DNA from: an uncultured Prevotella sp.
GTDB taxonomy: Bacteria > Bacteroidota > Bacteroidia > Bacteroidales > Bacteroidaceae
DNA: 10,710 bases
Direction: 5' to 3'
Assembly: GCA_946625715.1 (NCBI GenBank)
Contig: CAMOTK010000051.1
Coordinates: forward strand, 1 to 10,710
Below, piece by piece: positions 1 to 5,857 of the stretch. Below the pieces are notes generated by a model. That model was given only the letters and a program-made list of their open reading frames with translations. It was not told where the DNA came from and did not search any database. Position 1 is the first letter of the stretch. Each line of letters opens with the position of its first letter. The position numbers were made by a program, and so were the translations under genes.

Positions 1-1
1 G

Positions 2-508
2 CACGAGAAGTTCTCGGGCAAGAGCATCAAATACTTCGACCCGCAGACCAACGAGTCGTACACACCGTATGTCATCGAGACCTCTATCGGCGTCGACCGC
101 ATGTTCCTCTCCGTCATGTGCCACAGCTATGAGGAAGAGAAGCTCGAGAACGGCGAGACCCGCGTGGTGCTCAAGCTGCCCGCAGCCCTGGCTCCCGTGA
201 AGCTGGCCGTCATGCCGCTCGTCAAGAAAGACGGACTGCCCGAGAAGGCCCGCGAGATTGTCAACAACCTGAAGTTCCACTTCAACTGCCAGTACGACGA
301 GAAAGACTCCATCGGCAAGCGCTATCGCCGTCAGGATGCCATCGGCACACCCTACTGCGTCACCGTCGACCACGACACGCTCCAGGACAACTGCGTCACC
401 CTCCGCTTCCGCGACACCATGGAGCAGGAGCGCGTGAACATCAGCGACCTCGCCTCTATCATCGAAGACAAGGTGAGCATCGTCTCGCTGCTGAAGAAAC
501 TGCAATAA
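2..508 (+). CDS. glyS: glycyl-tRNA synthetase, C-terminal part (5' end outside window)
   Basis: This is the last 168 residues of a single-chain class II glycyl-tRNA synthetase, which charges tRNA-Gly with glycine in the cytoplasm. The visible part opens in the catalytic domain. The stretch IETSIGVDRMFL (about residues 24-35 of the visible part) is class II motif 3, with the GxDR arginine that contacts ATP. It is followed by the C-terminal anticodon-binding domain (HGTP_anticodon fold), starting near KLAVMPLVKK and containing the typical stretches DSIGKRYRRQDAIGTP and VTLRFRDT. The reading frame is open from the first complete codon and ends in TAA at 506-508, so the gene is cut only by the window edge. 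The FKBP lipoprotein gene begins 25 bp downstream on the same strand with no terminator between them, which suggests cotranscription. The assignment is secure. The single-chain (alpha2) form rather than the two-subunit form is judged from the motif 3 and anticodon-domain arrangement. Confidence 0.95.
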   Translation, partial: HEKFSGKSIKYFDPQTNESYTPYVIETSIGVDRMFLSVMCHSYEEEKLENGETRVVLKLPAALAPVKLAVMPLVKKDGLPEKAREIVNNLKFHFNCQYDEKDSIGKRYRRQDAIGTPYCVTVDHDTLQDNCVTLRFRDTMEQERVNISDLASIIEDKVSIVSLLKKLQ

Positions 509-533
509 GCTACAGACAAAGCTATCTGAACAC

Positions 534-1145
534 ATGAAAATAGCAAAACTCTTTTGGCTCTTCGCACTGGTGCTCTTCTTCGTGGCTTGCAAGGAAGAGA
601 CCGACGAGTCGCAGGACGAGTATGCCAACTGGAAGGCGCGCAACGAGGCCTATCTCAAGACCATTGCGGCCAAGGCCGAGGCCGACCCCAGCAACTGGCG
701 CAAGCTCTGCACCTACTCGAAGGAAGCGGCCGTGGCCGACGACATCGGCGACTACATCTATGCCGAAGTGCTCGAGTCGGGCATCGGAACAGAGTCGCCG
801 ACGGGCTCCGACAGCGTGCGCGTCAGCTACATCGGTCGGCTCATGCCCACCGACAAGCATCCCCAGGGGCTGGTCTTCGACACCAGTGTCAATACCTCAA
901 ACGGCGGCGTGTTCGACTTCCGTACCAACGCCACGCGCGAGTTCTACATGTCTACACTGACCGACGGCTTCCTCACCGCACTGCTCTATATGCACCGCGG
1001 CGACCACTGGCGCATCTACGTGCCCTACCAGTTGGGCTATGGCTCGACCGTCTCCGGCCAGATTCCGGCCTACAGTGTCCTCACGTTTGAAATGGCGCTC
1101 CACGACTTCGCCCCTGCCGGCGAAGCCCTGAAGCCCTGGAGCTAA
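534..1145 (+). CDS. FKBP-type peptidyl-prolyl cis-trans isomerase, lipoprotein
   Basis: This 203-residue lipoprotein carries one FKBP domain, a family that catalyses prolyl cis-trans isomerisation and often acts as a folding chaperone in the envelope. Residues 2-18 form a short signal peptide with a hydrophobic core, ending in a lipobox (FVAC) whose Cys19 would be lipidated. The next residues are K-E-E, resembling the acidic surface-export tag of Bacteroidetes lipoproteins. A helical, charged linker follows (about 25-85). The FKBP domain spans about 93-192: VSYIGRL, VFDTS (F115, D116), YQLGYG (Y169), QIPAYS and LTFEMAL match the active-site landmarks. The usual pocket-floor tryptophan is replaced by phenylalanine (F146), and there is a roughly 8-residue insertion between FDTS and that position, so activity may be reduced. 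The gene follows glyS by 25 bp and ends just before a strong terminator. The family call is firm; catalytic activity and the physiological client are not known. Confidence 0.9.
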   Translation: MKIAKLFWLFALVLFFVACKEETDESQDEYANWKARNEAYLKTIAAKAEADPSNWRKLCTYSKEAAVADDIGDYIYAEVLESGIGTESPTGSDSVRVSYIGRLMPTDKHPQGLVFDTSVNTSNGGVFDFRTNATREFYMSTLTDGFLTALLYMHRGDHWRIYVPYQLGYGSTVSGQIPAYSVLTFEMALHDFAPAGEALKPWS

Positions 1146-1157
1146 GCACAATGAGCA

Positions 1158-1197
1158 AAGAAAAAAGCGAAGGAATTCACTCCTTCGCTTTTTTCTT
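1158..1197. terminator. Rho-independent terminator, probably bidirectional
   Basis: A perfect 17-bp inverted repeat (arms 1158-1174 and 1181-1197) encloses a 6-nt loop (1175-1180). The core AGCGAAGGA/TCCTTCGCT is preceded by a run of six A and followed by a run of six T, so either strand gives a hairpin plus U tract. It lies 12 bp after the stop of the FKBP gene and about 30 bp past the stop of the convergent small gene at 1228-1368. It therefore most likely ends transcription from both sides. Confidence 0.9.
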
Positions 1198-1227
1198 GGC
1201 ATACAACGGACATTGCCGGCCAGACTG

Positions 1228-1368
1228 TCATCCAAAATAGTGGGGCTCGGACTTCTGCGGGTCGGCCTTCAGGCGGTTGAGCAGCTTGGCATATTTCTCG
1301 GCCAGGTCCTGATTGCGCGCCGTCAGACGGTGGTTCACCTCGCGCATCTTTGTCAGTTGCTCTATCAT
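1228..1368 (-). CDS. 46-residue predicted coiled-coil protein of unknown function
   Basis: This short frame starts with ATG at 1368-1366, one base after the TAG of the upstream beta-barrel gene, and ends in TGA at 1230-1228. I do not recognise the protein. Its central part shows hydrophobic or Asn residues at a strict 3-4 spacing: L5, M8, N12, L15, N19, L22, Y26, L29, L33, with charged or polar residues elsewhere (for example KMREVNHRL and EKYAKLLNRLK). That is a canonical two-stranded coiled-coil pattern. Asn at two core a positions is what favours parallel dimers in leucine zippers. The C-terminal tail (KADPQKSEPHYFG) is polar and Pro-containing. Codon use is GC-rich like the neighbouring real genes, and the frame sits in the expected place between the barrel gene and the terminator. 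There is no signal peptide or membrane segment, so it should be cytoplasmic. The main doubt is its shortness. Confidence 0.68.
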   Translation of the reverse strand: MIEQLTKMREVNHRLTARNQDLAEKYAKLLNRLKADPQKSEPHYFG

Positions 1369-1369
1369 A

Positions 1370-1999
1370 CTAAATCTTGTAGCCCAGCGTGATGGTGAAG
1401 ACGCTGTTGCGCGACTTGTCGCCAGAACCGGATATCACTTTGGTGCAGCCGAAGTTGTAGCGGGCGTCGAGTACCACGTTCTTGAACTCATAGCTCAGAC
1501 CGATGGGAATGGAGAGGTCGAACTTGTTGAGCTTGACGTCGTCGTTGCCATCATAAGCAAGTGCCAAGAAGCGGTCGACGTCGATGCTCTGGTCTCCCTG
1601 CTTGATTTTAGTGTTCATGCGCAAGGCTGGCTGCACACCGATGCGCAGTGCCAGACCTGGCAGGGGGTAGTAGCCGACGGTCAGGGGCAGCGCCGTATAG
1701 TAGTTGTTCATCGTCGACTTCACGCCTCCGTCGTTATACTTTGCTCCCTGGTCGAGAAAGAGCAGACCGCCGGCAAAGCTGAAGTTCTCGGTGAAGTAGT
1801 GTTCTATCTCGACGCCGTAGGTCAGGTTCACCTTCGCCTTGGCGTCCTTGTCGTTGGTCAGGTTGGAAATGGAAATACCAACACGCGGCTGGAAGGTGGT
1901 TTCGCCCTCACTGTGCTGAGCGTTTATACCAAGGCTGCTGCCCACGAAGAGCAGGCCTGAGAGCAGGATACGTTTCAAAGTTCTGTTGTCCATAGTCAT
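1370..1999 (-). CDS. porin-family outer-membrane beta-barrel protein
   Basis: This 209-residue exported protein looks like a small outer-membrane beta-barrel of the kind abundant in Bacteroidetes (OMP_b-brl_2 type). Residues 1-27 form a signal peptide: a basic start (R6, K9, R10), a hydrophobic core (ILLSGLLFVGSSLG) and a likely cleavage site after INA or INAQ. The rest is made of alternating polar and hydrophobic strands with aromatic girdle residues, for example VNLTYGVEIEHYF, FSFAGGLLFL, LPLTVGYYPL, LALRIGVQPALRM, LSIPIGLSYEF, VVLDARYNFG and the final VFTITLGYKI. These are separated by short polar loops, consistent with about eight strands. The start at 1999 is used; the ATG two codons later (1993) is possible and would not change the signal peptide. 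The EamA gene ends 8 bp upstream and the small coiled-coil gene begins 1 bp downstream, so the three are probably one transcript. The ligand or role cannot be read from the sequence. Confidence 0.85.
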   Translation of the reverse strand: MTMDNRTLKRILLSGLLFVGSSLGINAQHSEGETTFQPRVGISISNLTNDKDAKAKVNLTYGVEIEHYFTENFSFAGGLLFLDQGAKYNDGGVKSTMNNYYTALPLTVGYYPLPGLALRIGVQPALRMNTKIKQGDQSIDVDRFLALAYDGNDDVKLNKFDLSIPIGLSYEFKNVVLDARYNFGCTKVISGSGDKSRNSVFTITLGYKI

Positions 2000-2007
2000 T
2001 TGTTTTT

Positions 2008-2943
2008 TTATTTGTTGTTATTAATGGTTGCTTCTTTCTTTTCCATATCGGCACGGCTGCGGCTCTTCGTCACCAGCCACACACCGCCGAACACCAAGAC
2101 CACGGCCAAAGCGTGGGATGGCTTCAGCACACCGAGCCCCGTGAGCACACTGACCACCACAGCCACCAACGGCTGCACGTAGTTGTAGACCGACACCACC
2201 GTGGGCCGGAGCGTCTTCTGGCCTATCATGGTGAGAATATAGCCTAAATAGGTGCCGCAGAACACCACGTAGAACGCTTCCCACCATGTTTTGGCGGGAA
2301 TAGGCTGCGACACGATGTCGTAGACGTGATGGCTGGTGAAGGGGAAGATGAGCAGCGAGGCCCAGAGGAACATCCACTTGTTGGTGGTGAACACCGAGTA
2401 GCGGCGGATGAGCGGATTGAAAAGCGACAGATAGAGTGCAAACGAGAACTGAGCGCCCAGGCAAAGCAGGTCGCCGCGAATGTCGCCCACCTTGTCGCTG
2501 GCATGGGCTGCACTGGTCAGAATCAGTATCAAAGCGCCGCTGCAGCCCATGAGCACGCCCAGGGCTTTCTTGCCCGTGATAGGCTCTTTCAGGATGATGG
2601 CGGCCAGAATCATGGCGAAGATAGGCATCGACGTGGTGACTATCGAGGCATTGATAGGCGAGGTGATGGAGAGGCCAATGGTGTAGCAGCACTGATTGAA
2701 CACCAGCCCGAATACGGCGGCACCGATAAACAGCAGCTTGTCGCGCGTCGGCACATGCTCGTGCTTCACGAACAGCGACGTCAGCCAGAACAAGATGCAA
2801 CCGCCCAAGACGCGAAACGTCACCATCGTCAGACCGTCGATGCCGTGGGTCATGGCGTCTTTGCCCAGCGGAGCCATCAGGCCCCAGAATGCGCATGCGC
2901 CAAACATCGAGAGGTGGGCTATCAGTGGCTTTTTGTTGTCCAT
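2008..2943 (-). CDS. EamA-family (DMT superfamily) membrane transporter
   Basis: This 311-residue inner-membrane protein has about ten hydrophobic segments arranged as two EamA repeats (about residues 9-143 and 157-293), the usual size and layout of drug/metabolite transporters. Family landmarks include the N-terminal FGACAFWGLMAPLGK, the repeat 1 stretch ASIVTTSMPIFAMILAAIILKE (about 99-120; the KE after TM4 is typical), and the repeat 2 counterpart VSVYNYVQPLVAVVVSVL (about 250-267). In repeat 2 the acidic residue expected after this helix is absent (GLGVLKPS). The C-terminal tail (about 295-311) is charged and cytoplasmic. Members export amino acids, nucleobases or other metabolites; the substrate cannot be predicted here. 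It is the first gene of a minus-strand operon, with a TATATTTG box about 28-35 bp upstream of its ATG. It is transcribed away from the ATPase/DUF4435 pair. Confidence 0.9.
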   Translation of the reverse strand: MDNKKPLIAHLSMFGACAFWGLMAPLGKDAMTHGIDGLTMVTFRVLGGCILFWLTSLFVKHEHVPTRDKLLFIGAAVFGLVFNQCCYTIGLSITSPINASIVTTSMPIFAMILAAIILKEPITGKKALGVLMGCSGALILILTSAAHASDKVGDIRGDLLCLGAQFSFALYLSLFNPLIRRYSVFTTNKWMFLWASLLIFPFTSHHVYDIVSQPIPAKTWWEAFYVVFCGTYLGYILTMIGQKTLRPTVVSVYNYVQPLVAVVVSVLTGLGVLKPSHALAVVLVFGGVWLVTKSRSRADMEKKEATINNNK

Positions 2944-2970
2944 TTATAACTAAAACTTAAAATTTCGTTG

Positions 2971-2978
2971 CAAATATA
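2971..2978 (-). promoter_or_regulatory. -7 box (TATATTTG) of the EamA operon promoter
   Basis: On the minus strand this reads TATATTTG, an exact match to the Bacteroidetes TAnnTTTG -7 element. Transcription would start near 2964, giving a leader of about 20 nt before the ATG at 2943. No clear TTG -33 element is seen at the usual distance, so the promoter may be weak or may need an activator. Confidence 0.55.
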
Positions 2979-3001
2979 CGCATTATTTGGGAATTATTGT
3001 G

Positions 3002-3009
3002 TATATTTG
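3002..3009 (+). promoter_or_regulatory. -7 box (TATATTTG) of the ATPase/DUF4435 promoter
   Basis: TATATTTG exactly matches the Bacteroidetes TAnnTTTG -7 element. Transcription would start near 3015, leaving a leader of about 15 nt before the ATG at 3031. This favours 3031 over the upstream in-frame ATG at 2968. The nearest TTTG upstream (2986-2989) is only 12 bp away, shorter than the usual 19 or so, so no proper -33 element is assigned. Confidence 0.6.
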
Positions 3010-3030
3010 CCCAATAAAAACCAACGGATT

Positions 3031-3864
3031 ATGCAAAAATACGCTGATTATATCAAGAAAATCGAGATTGATTCGCTTTGGAGCGGCAAGAAACACATTG
3101 TGTGGGAACTCAGTCCGCGGGTGAATATTCTCAGTGGCACCAATGGTCAGGGCAAGAGTACCATCCTGAACAAGGTGGTGAAAGGACTTTCTGCCGGCGG
3201 CGAGTTTCCCAGCCACATGCTCAAAGGCGTGCGCATCGAAGTAGTTCCCGAGGATGCCCGCTGGATTCGCTACGACATGATCCGTTCGCTCGACAGCAGC
3301 CTGACGCAGGTGTTGGGCGACGACGAGACGGCGCTGCGCCAGGTGCTGCCCGTCATCAGGGGCGGCGGCGGTTCGCTGCTCGACTACCAGCTCTACCACC
3401 TGCAGCGCAAGTACTTGGACTATCAGGTGAACATTGGCAACCGCATCATCGCTTGTCTGCAGGAAAGCAAGGCCGACGAGGCCCAAAAGCTGTCGCAGAA
3501 GAAGACGCGCTTCCAGGACATGGTCGACGAGCTGTTTGCCGAAACAGGCAAGCACATTGTCCGCACGGAAAACGAAATCCGCTTCACCCAGATTGGCGAA
3601 CTGCTCACGCCCTACCAGCTCTCCAGCGGCGAGAAGCAGATGCTCATCATCCTGCTCACCGTGCTGGTGGAGGACGAGCTGCCCTACGTGCTGTTTATGG
3701 ACGAGCCGGAAGTGTCGCTCCACATGGAGTGGCAGAAACGGCTCATCGACCTCATCCTCGAACTGAACCCCAACGTACAGATTATTCTTACCACCCACTC
3801 GCCGGCCGTCATCATGAACGGCTGGATGGACAGCGTGACCGACGTAGCAGACATCACCTCATGA
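3031..3864 (+). CDS. ABC-type ATPase (AAA_15/AAA_21-like), partner of a DUF4435 protein; AriA-like
   Basis: This 277-residue soluble ATPase has the ABC/SMC/Rad50 type of nucleotide-binding domain. Walker A is GTNGQGKST (36-44), the signature motif is LSSGEKQ (197-203), Walker B is VLFMDEP (220-226, catalytic E225), the D-loop is EVSLH (227-231), and the switch histidine lies in TTHSP (H256). A helical insertion of about 150 residues separates Walker A from the signature motif. There is no long coiled coil and no fused nuclease. ATPases of this family pair with DUF4435 proteins, and the PARIS defence system (AriA + AriB) has this composition; AriA proteins, as I recall, are considerably longer. 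The start at 3031 is chosen because it follows a promoter box; the ATG at 2968 lies upstream of that box. The stop overlaps the next start as ATGA, so the partners are translationally coupled. The ATPase fold is certain; a PARIS-like role is inference. Confidence 0.88.
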   Translation: MQKYADYIKKIEIDSLWSGKKHIVWELSPRVNILSGTNGQGKSTILNKVVKGLSAGGEFPSHMLKGVRIEVVPEDARWIRYDMIRSLDSSLTQVLGDDETALRQVLPVIRGGGGSLLDYQLYHLQRKYLDYQVNIGNRIIACLQESKADEAQKLSQKKTRFQDMVDELFAETGKHIVRTENEIRFTQIGELLTPYQLSSGEKQMLIILLTVLVEDELPYVLFMDEPEVSLHMEWQKRLIDLILELNPNVQIILTTHSPAVIMNGWMDSVTDVADITS

Positions 3865-4859
3865 GCCAACGGTTAAGGGACAACATCGACAGTCGTTACT
3901 TCGAGGCGGCCAATGCGCTGCGCTCGAAGAAAGCACGGCGTAGGATTGTGGCCTACGTCGAGAGCTACGACGACATCTACTTCTGGCGCACGGTGCTCGG
4001 CGTGTTCGAGAACGAGGAGCGCTACTTCGAAGTGATGCTGCCCTCGAAGGTGAACCTGACGCGCGGCAAGAAGTCGGTGCTCATGAACTTTGTGGGCGAA
4101 CATGTGGGGCCCGACATGATTGCCTGCGTCGATGCCGACTACGACTACCTGCTGCAGGGCGTCACGCCCCAGTCGAAGCGGGTGCTTGGCAGTCCCTACG
4201 TATTCCACACCTACGTCTACGCCATCGAGAACTACCAGTGTTTTGCGCCGTCGCTCCACGATGTGTGCGTGGCCGTGACGCTCAACGACCATCGCATCTT
4301 CGACTTCCAAGACTATTTCCGTCAGTTCAGCGAAGCCTGCTTCCCGCTGTTCGTCTGGTCGGTATGGGCCTATCGCAAGGGCTATCACAACCGCTTCTCG
4401 CTCACCGACTTCAACCGCGTGACCGACCCGGGCGGCTTCTCGGTGCAGAGTCCGGAGCAATCGATTGCCAACATCCGACGGAAGGTGCAGACCAAGGTGC
4501 GCGAGCTGCAGCGGCAGTATCCCGACAACAAGGAAAACTACCTGAAACTGAAAGACGAACTGAAAGCACTGGGCGTGACGCCGCAGACCACCTATCTCTA
4601 TATGCAGGGCCACCACCTGTTCGATACCGTTGTGGCGCCTATCCTGACTAAGGTCTGCAACTTGCTCAGACAAGAACGGCAGAACGAAATCTATCATTCT
4701 GCCGCACATAAGACGCAAAAGCGCAATGAGATGTCGTGTTATGAGAACTCGCTGCAAGACGTGAAGGCGATGCTCAAGAAGAACAACGGCTACGTGATGA
4801 GCGAGCAGTTCCGCCGTCTGCAAGACGACGTGCGTCGCTACTTAGACAAAAGTCTCTAA
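3861..4859 (+). CDS. DUF4435 / Toprim-like protein, AriB-like putative nuclease
   Basis: This 332-residue soluble protein fits the DUF4435 family. The N-terminal half has a Toprim-like arrangement: a hydrophobic strand ending in an acidic residue (IVAYVESYDDIYFW, E34 with D37 and D38), then a strand followed by a D-x-D-x-D cluster (IACVDADYDYL, D91, D93, D95). These are the positions where Toprim nucleases bind metal. Next come YVYAIENYQCF (E123, N124), typical of DUF4435, and a basic helical region (about 198-240, with IRRKVQTKVRELQRQ). The stretch MQGHHLFDTVV (about 248-258) resembles the conserved GH-x-LF motif. The start overlaps the ATPase stop by 4 bp, a strong sign that the two form a complex. 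In PARIS the corresponding protein AriB is a Toprim nuclease that cleaves host tRNA once released by its ATPase. Whether this protein is a nuclease is not shown. Its 3' end overlaps manA by 18 bp on the other strand. Confidence 0.85.
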   Translation: MSQRLRDNIDSRYFEAANALRSKKARRRIVAYVESYDDIYFWRTVLGVFENEERYFEVMLPSKVNLTRGKKSVLMNFVGEHVGPDMIACVDADYDYLLQGVTPQSKRVLGSPYVFHTYVYAIENYQCFAPSLHDVCVAVTLNDHRIFDFQDYFRQFSEACFPLFVWSVWAYRKGYHNRFSLTDFNRVTDPGGFSVQSPEQSIANIRRKVQTKVRELQRQYPDNKENYLKLKDELKALGVTPQTTYLYMQGHHLFDTVVAPILTKVCNLLRQERQNEIYHSAAHKTQKRNEMSCYENSLQDVKAMLKKNNGYVMSEQFRRLQDDVRRYLDKSL

Positions 4860-5801
4860 GAAGCGCACGCTTCCCTCAACCTTTATTTCATTCACCGTGG
4901 CCGGAACGAGCACCGTTTCGCCCATGTTGAGCGTGGTCTGCTGGCCGTCGACGGTCAGTGTGCCTTGTCCCTTCACGCCGATGAGGATGACAAAGGCGTC
5001 GAGCTCCGAGTAGTCGAGCGTCATGGGCTCGTCGATGTCGTAGACGGCAGTGGTGAAGAAGGGGCACTGCACCACCTGCTCGGGCACGTTCTTCTCCAGT
5101 TTGTAGGCCGTTCTGTAGTCGGGCAGCACGCGGTAGTCGATGCTTTCGGCAGCCTCTTTCGTGTGCAGTTGGCGCAGGTTGCCGTCCTTGTCGCGCCGGT
5201 TGTAGTCGTAGATGCGGTAGGTGACGTCGCTGGTTTGCTGAATCTCGGCCACGAAGCAGCCCGCGCCGATGGTGTGGATGCGGCCTGCCGGGATGAAGAA
5301 GACGTCGCCTTCCTGGACGTGGTACTGCGACAAAGCCTCGGTGATGGTGTCGTCGGCCACCATCTGTGCATATTGCTCGGGCGTGATTTGCTGCTTCAGT
5401 CCGCTGAAGAGTTGGGCTTCCGGCTCGGATGGCAGCACGTACCACATCTCCGTCTTGCCGCGCGACTTGCCCTGTCGGTGGGCCGTCTCGTCGTCGGGAT
5501 GCACCTGGATAGACAGGTCGCGTTGGGCATCGATGAACTTGATGAGCAGCGGAAACTCGTTGCCGAAGCGCTCGTAGTTGTCGCGTCCCACCAACTTTTC
5601 GCCCAAGCGGGCCACCAGCTCGTTGAGCTTCATGCCTTTGTACTGGCCTTCCTTCACAATCGTTTCGTTACCCTGAACACCCGAAATCTCCCAGCTCTCG
5701 CCCACTTGGTCGAGCTGTTGGTCGAGCTGTTTGAAGGGGATAATCTTGTCGCCGCCCCAAATGGTCTGCTTGAGCAGCGGTTCAAACTTTATTAACTCCA
5801 T
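4842..5801 (-). CDS. manA: mannose-6-phosphate isomerase, type I (cupin)
   Basis: This 319-residue cytoplasmic enzyme interconverts fructose-6-phosphate and mannose-6-phosphate, feeding mannose catabolism or GDP-sugar synthesis for surface glycans. It is a type I phosphomannose isomerase of the short bacterial (Bacillus-like) kind. The zinc ligands are visible in order: SIQVHPDD (Q99, H101), KTEMWYVL (E118) and IPAGRIHTIG (H176), followed by the catalytic region TSDVTYRIYDYNR (R196). The N-terminal WGGDKI and GESWEIS stretches are also typical. A second cupin-like half (about 235-319) ends in LIGVKGQGTLTVDG and ETVLVPA. It lies 56 bp downstream of trkH on the same strand. The gap has no terminator, so it may be read from the dxs operon; a one-mismatch -7 box (TTTATTTG, 5816-5809) lies so close to the ATG that its own promoter is doubtful. 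Its last 18 bp overlap the end of the convergent DUF4435 gene. Confidence 0.94.
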   Translation of the reverse strand: MELIKFEPLLKQTIWGGDKIIPFKQLDQQLDQVGESWEISGVQGNETIVKEGQYKGMKLNELVARLGEKLVGRDNYERFGNEFPLLIKFIDAQRDLSIQVHPDDETAHRQGKSRGKTEMWYVLPSEPEAQLFSGLKQQITPEQYAQMVADDTITEALSQYHVQEGDVFFIPAGRIHTIGAGCFVAEIQQTSDVTYRIYDYNRRDKDGNLRQLHTKEAAESIDYRVLPDYRTAYKLEKNVPEQVVQCPFFTTAVYDIDEPMTLDYSELDAFVILIGVKGQGTLTVDGQQTTLNMGETVLVPATVNEIKVEGSVRFLETFV

Positions 5802-5857
5802 GTACTTTCAAATAAAAACAGTTGTTATTATCAATACGATTACGGGCGAATGCATAC

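Larger units (their letters stand above)
2970..3010. repeat. inverted repeat joining two divergent promoters
   Basis: GCAAATATAC (2970-2979) and GTATATTTGC (3001-3010) are perfect 10-bp inverted arms separated by 21 bp. Each arm contains a TATATTTG promoter box pointing outwards. The spacing between arm centres (31 bp, about three helical turns) would put both arms on the same face of the DNA. The symmetry may simply reflect two copies of the promoter consensus, or may mark an operator. Confidence 0.6.

Noticed and set aside
2968..3030. Earlier in-frame ATG for the ATPase, adding 21 residues
   Set aside because: It lies upstream of the TATATTTG promoter box. The added residues do not look like part of the domain, while the start at 3031 leads directly into the first strand.
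3078..3860. Open frame running into the DUF4435 gene from upstream, suggesting a longer protein
   Set aside because: This stretch overlaps the ATPase in another frame and gives an Arg/His/Pro-rich translation with no domain. The ATG at 3861 with its ATGA overlap is the natural start.
3873..4823. A 316-codon minus-strand frame opposite the DUF4435 gene
   Set aside because: Its translation is a Val/His-rich antisense pattern, and the plus-strand frame shows conserved motifs and a coupled start.
3031..4859. The ATPase/DUF4435 pair as a recent mobile island
   Set aside because: No insertion sequence, integrase, tRNA, direct repeat or clear base-composition shift was seen at its edges, apart from an AT-richer first 25 or so codons of the ATPase. 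Recent transfer is not supported by this window alone.
5802..5857. A separate promoter for manA
   Set aside because: The only candidate -7 box (TTTATTTG, 5816-5809) has a mismatch in the TA pair, lacks a -33 partner and would leave almost no leader, so it is not listed as a feature.
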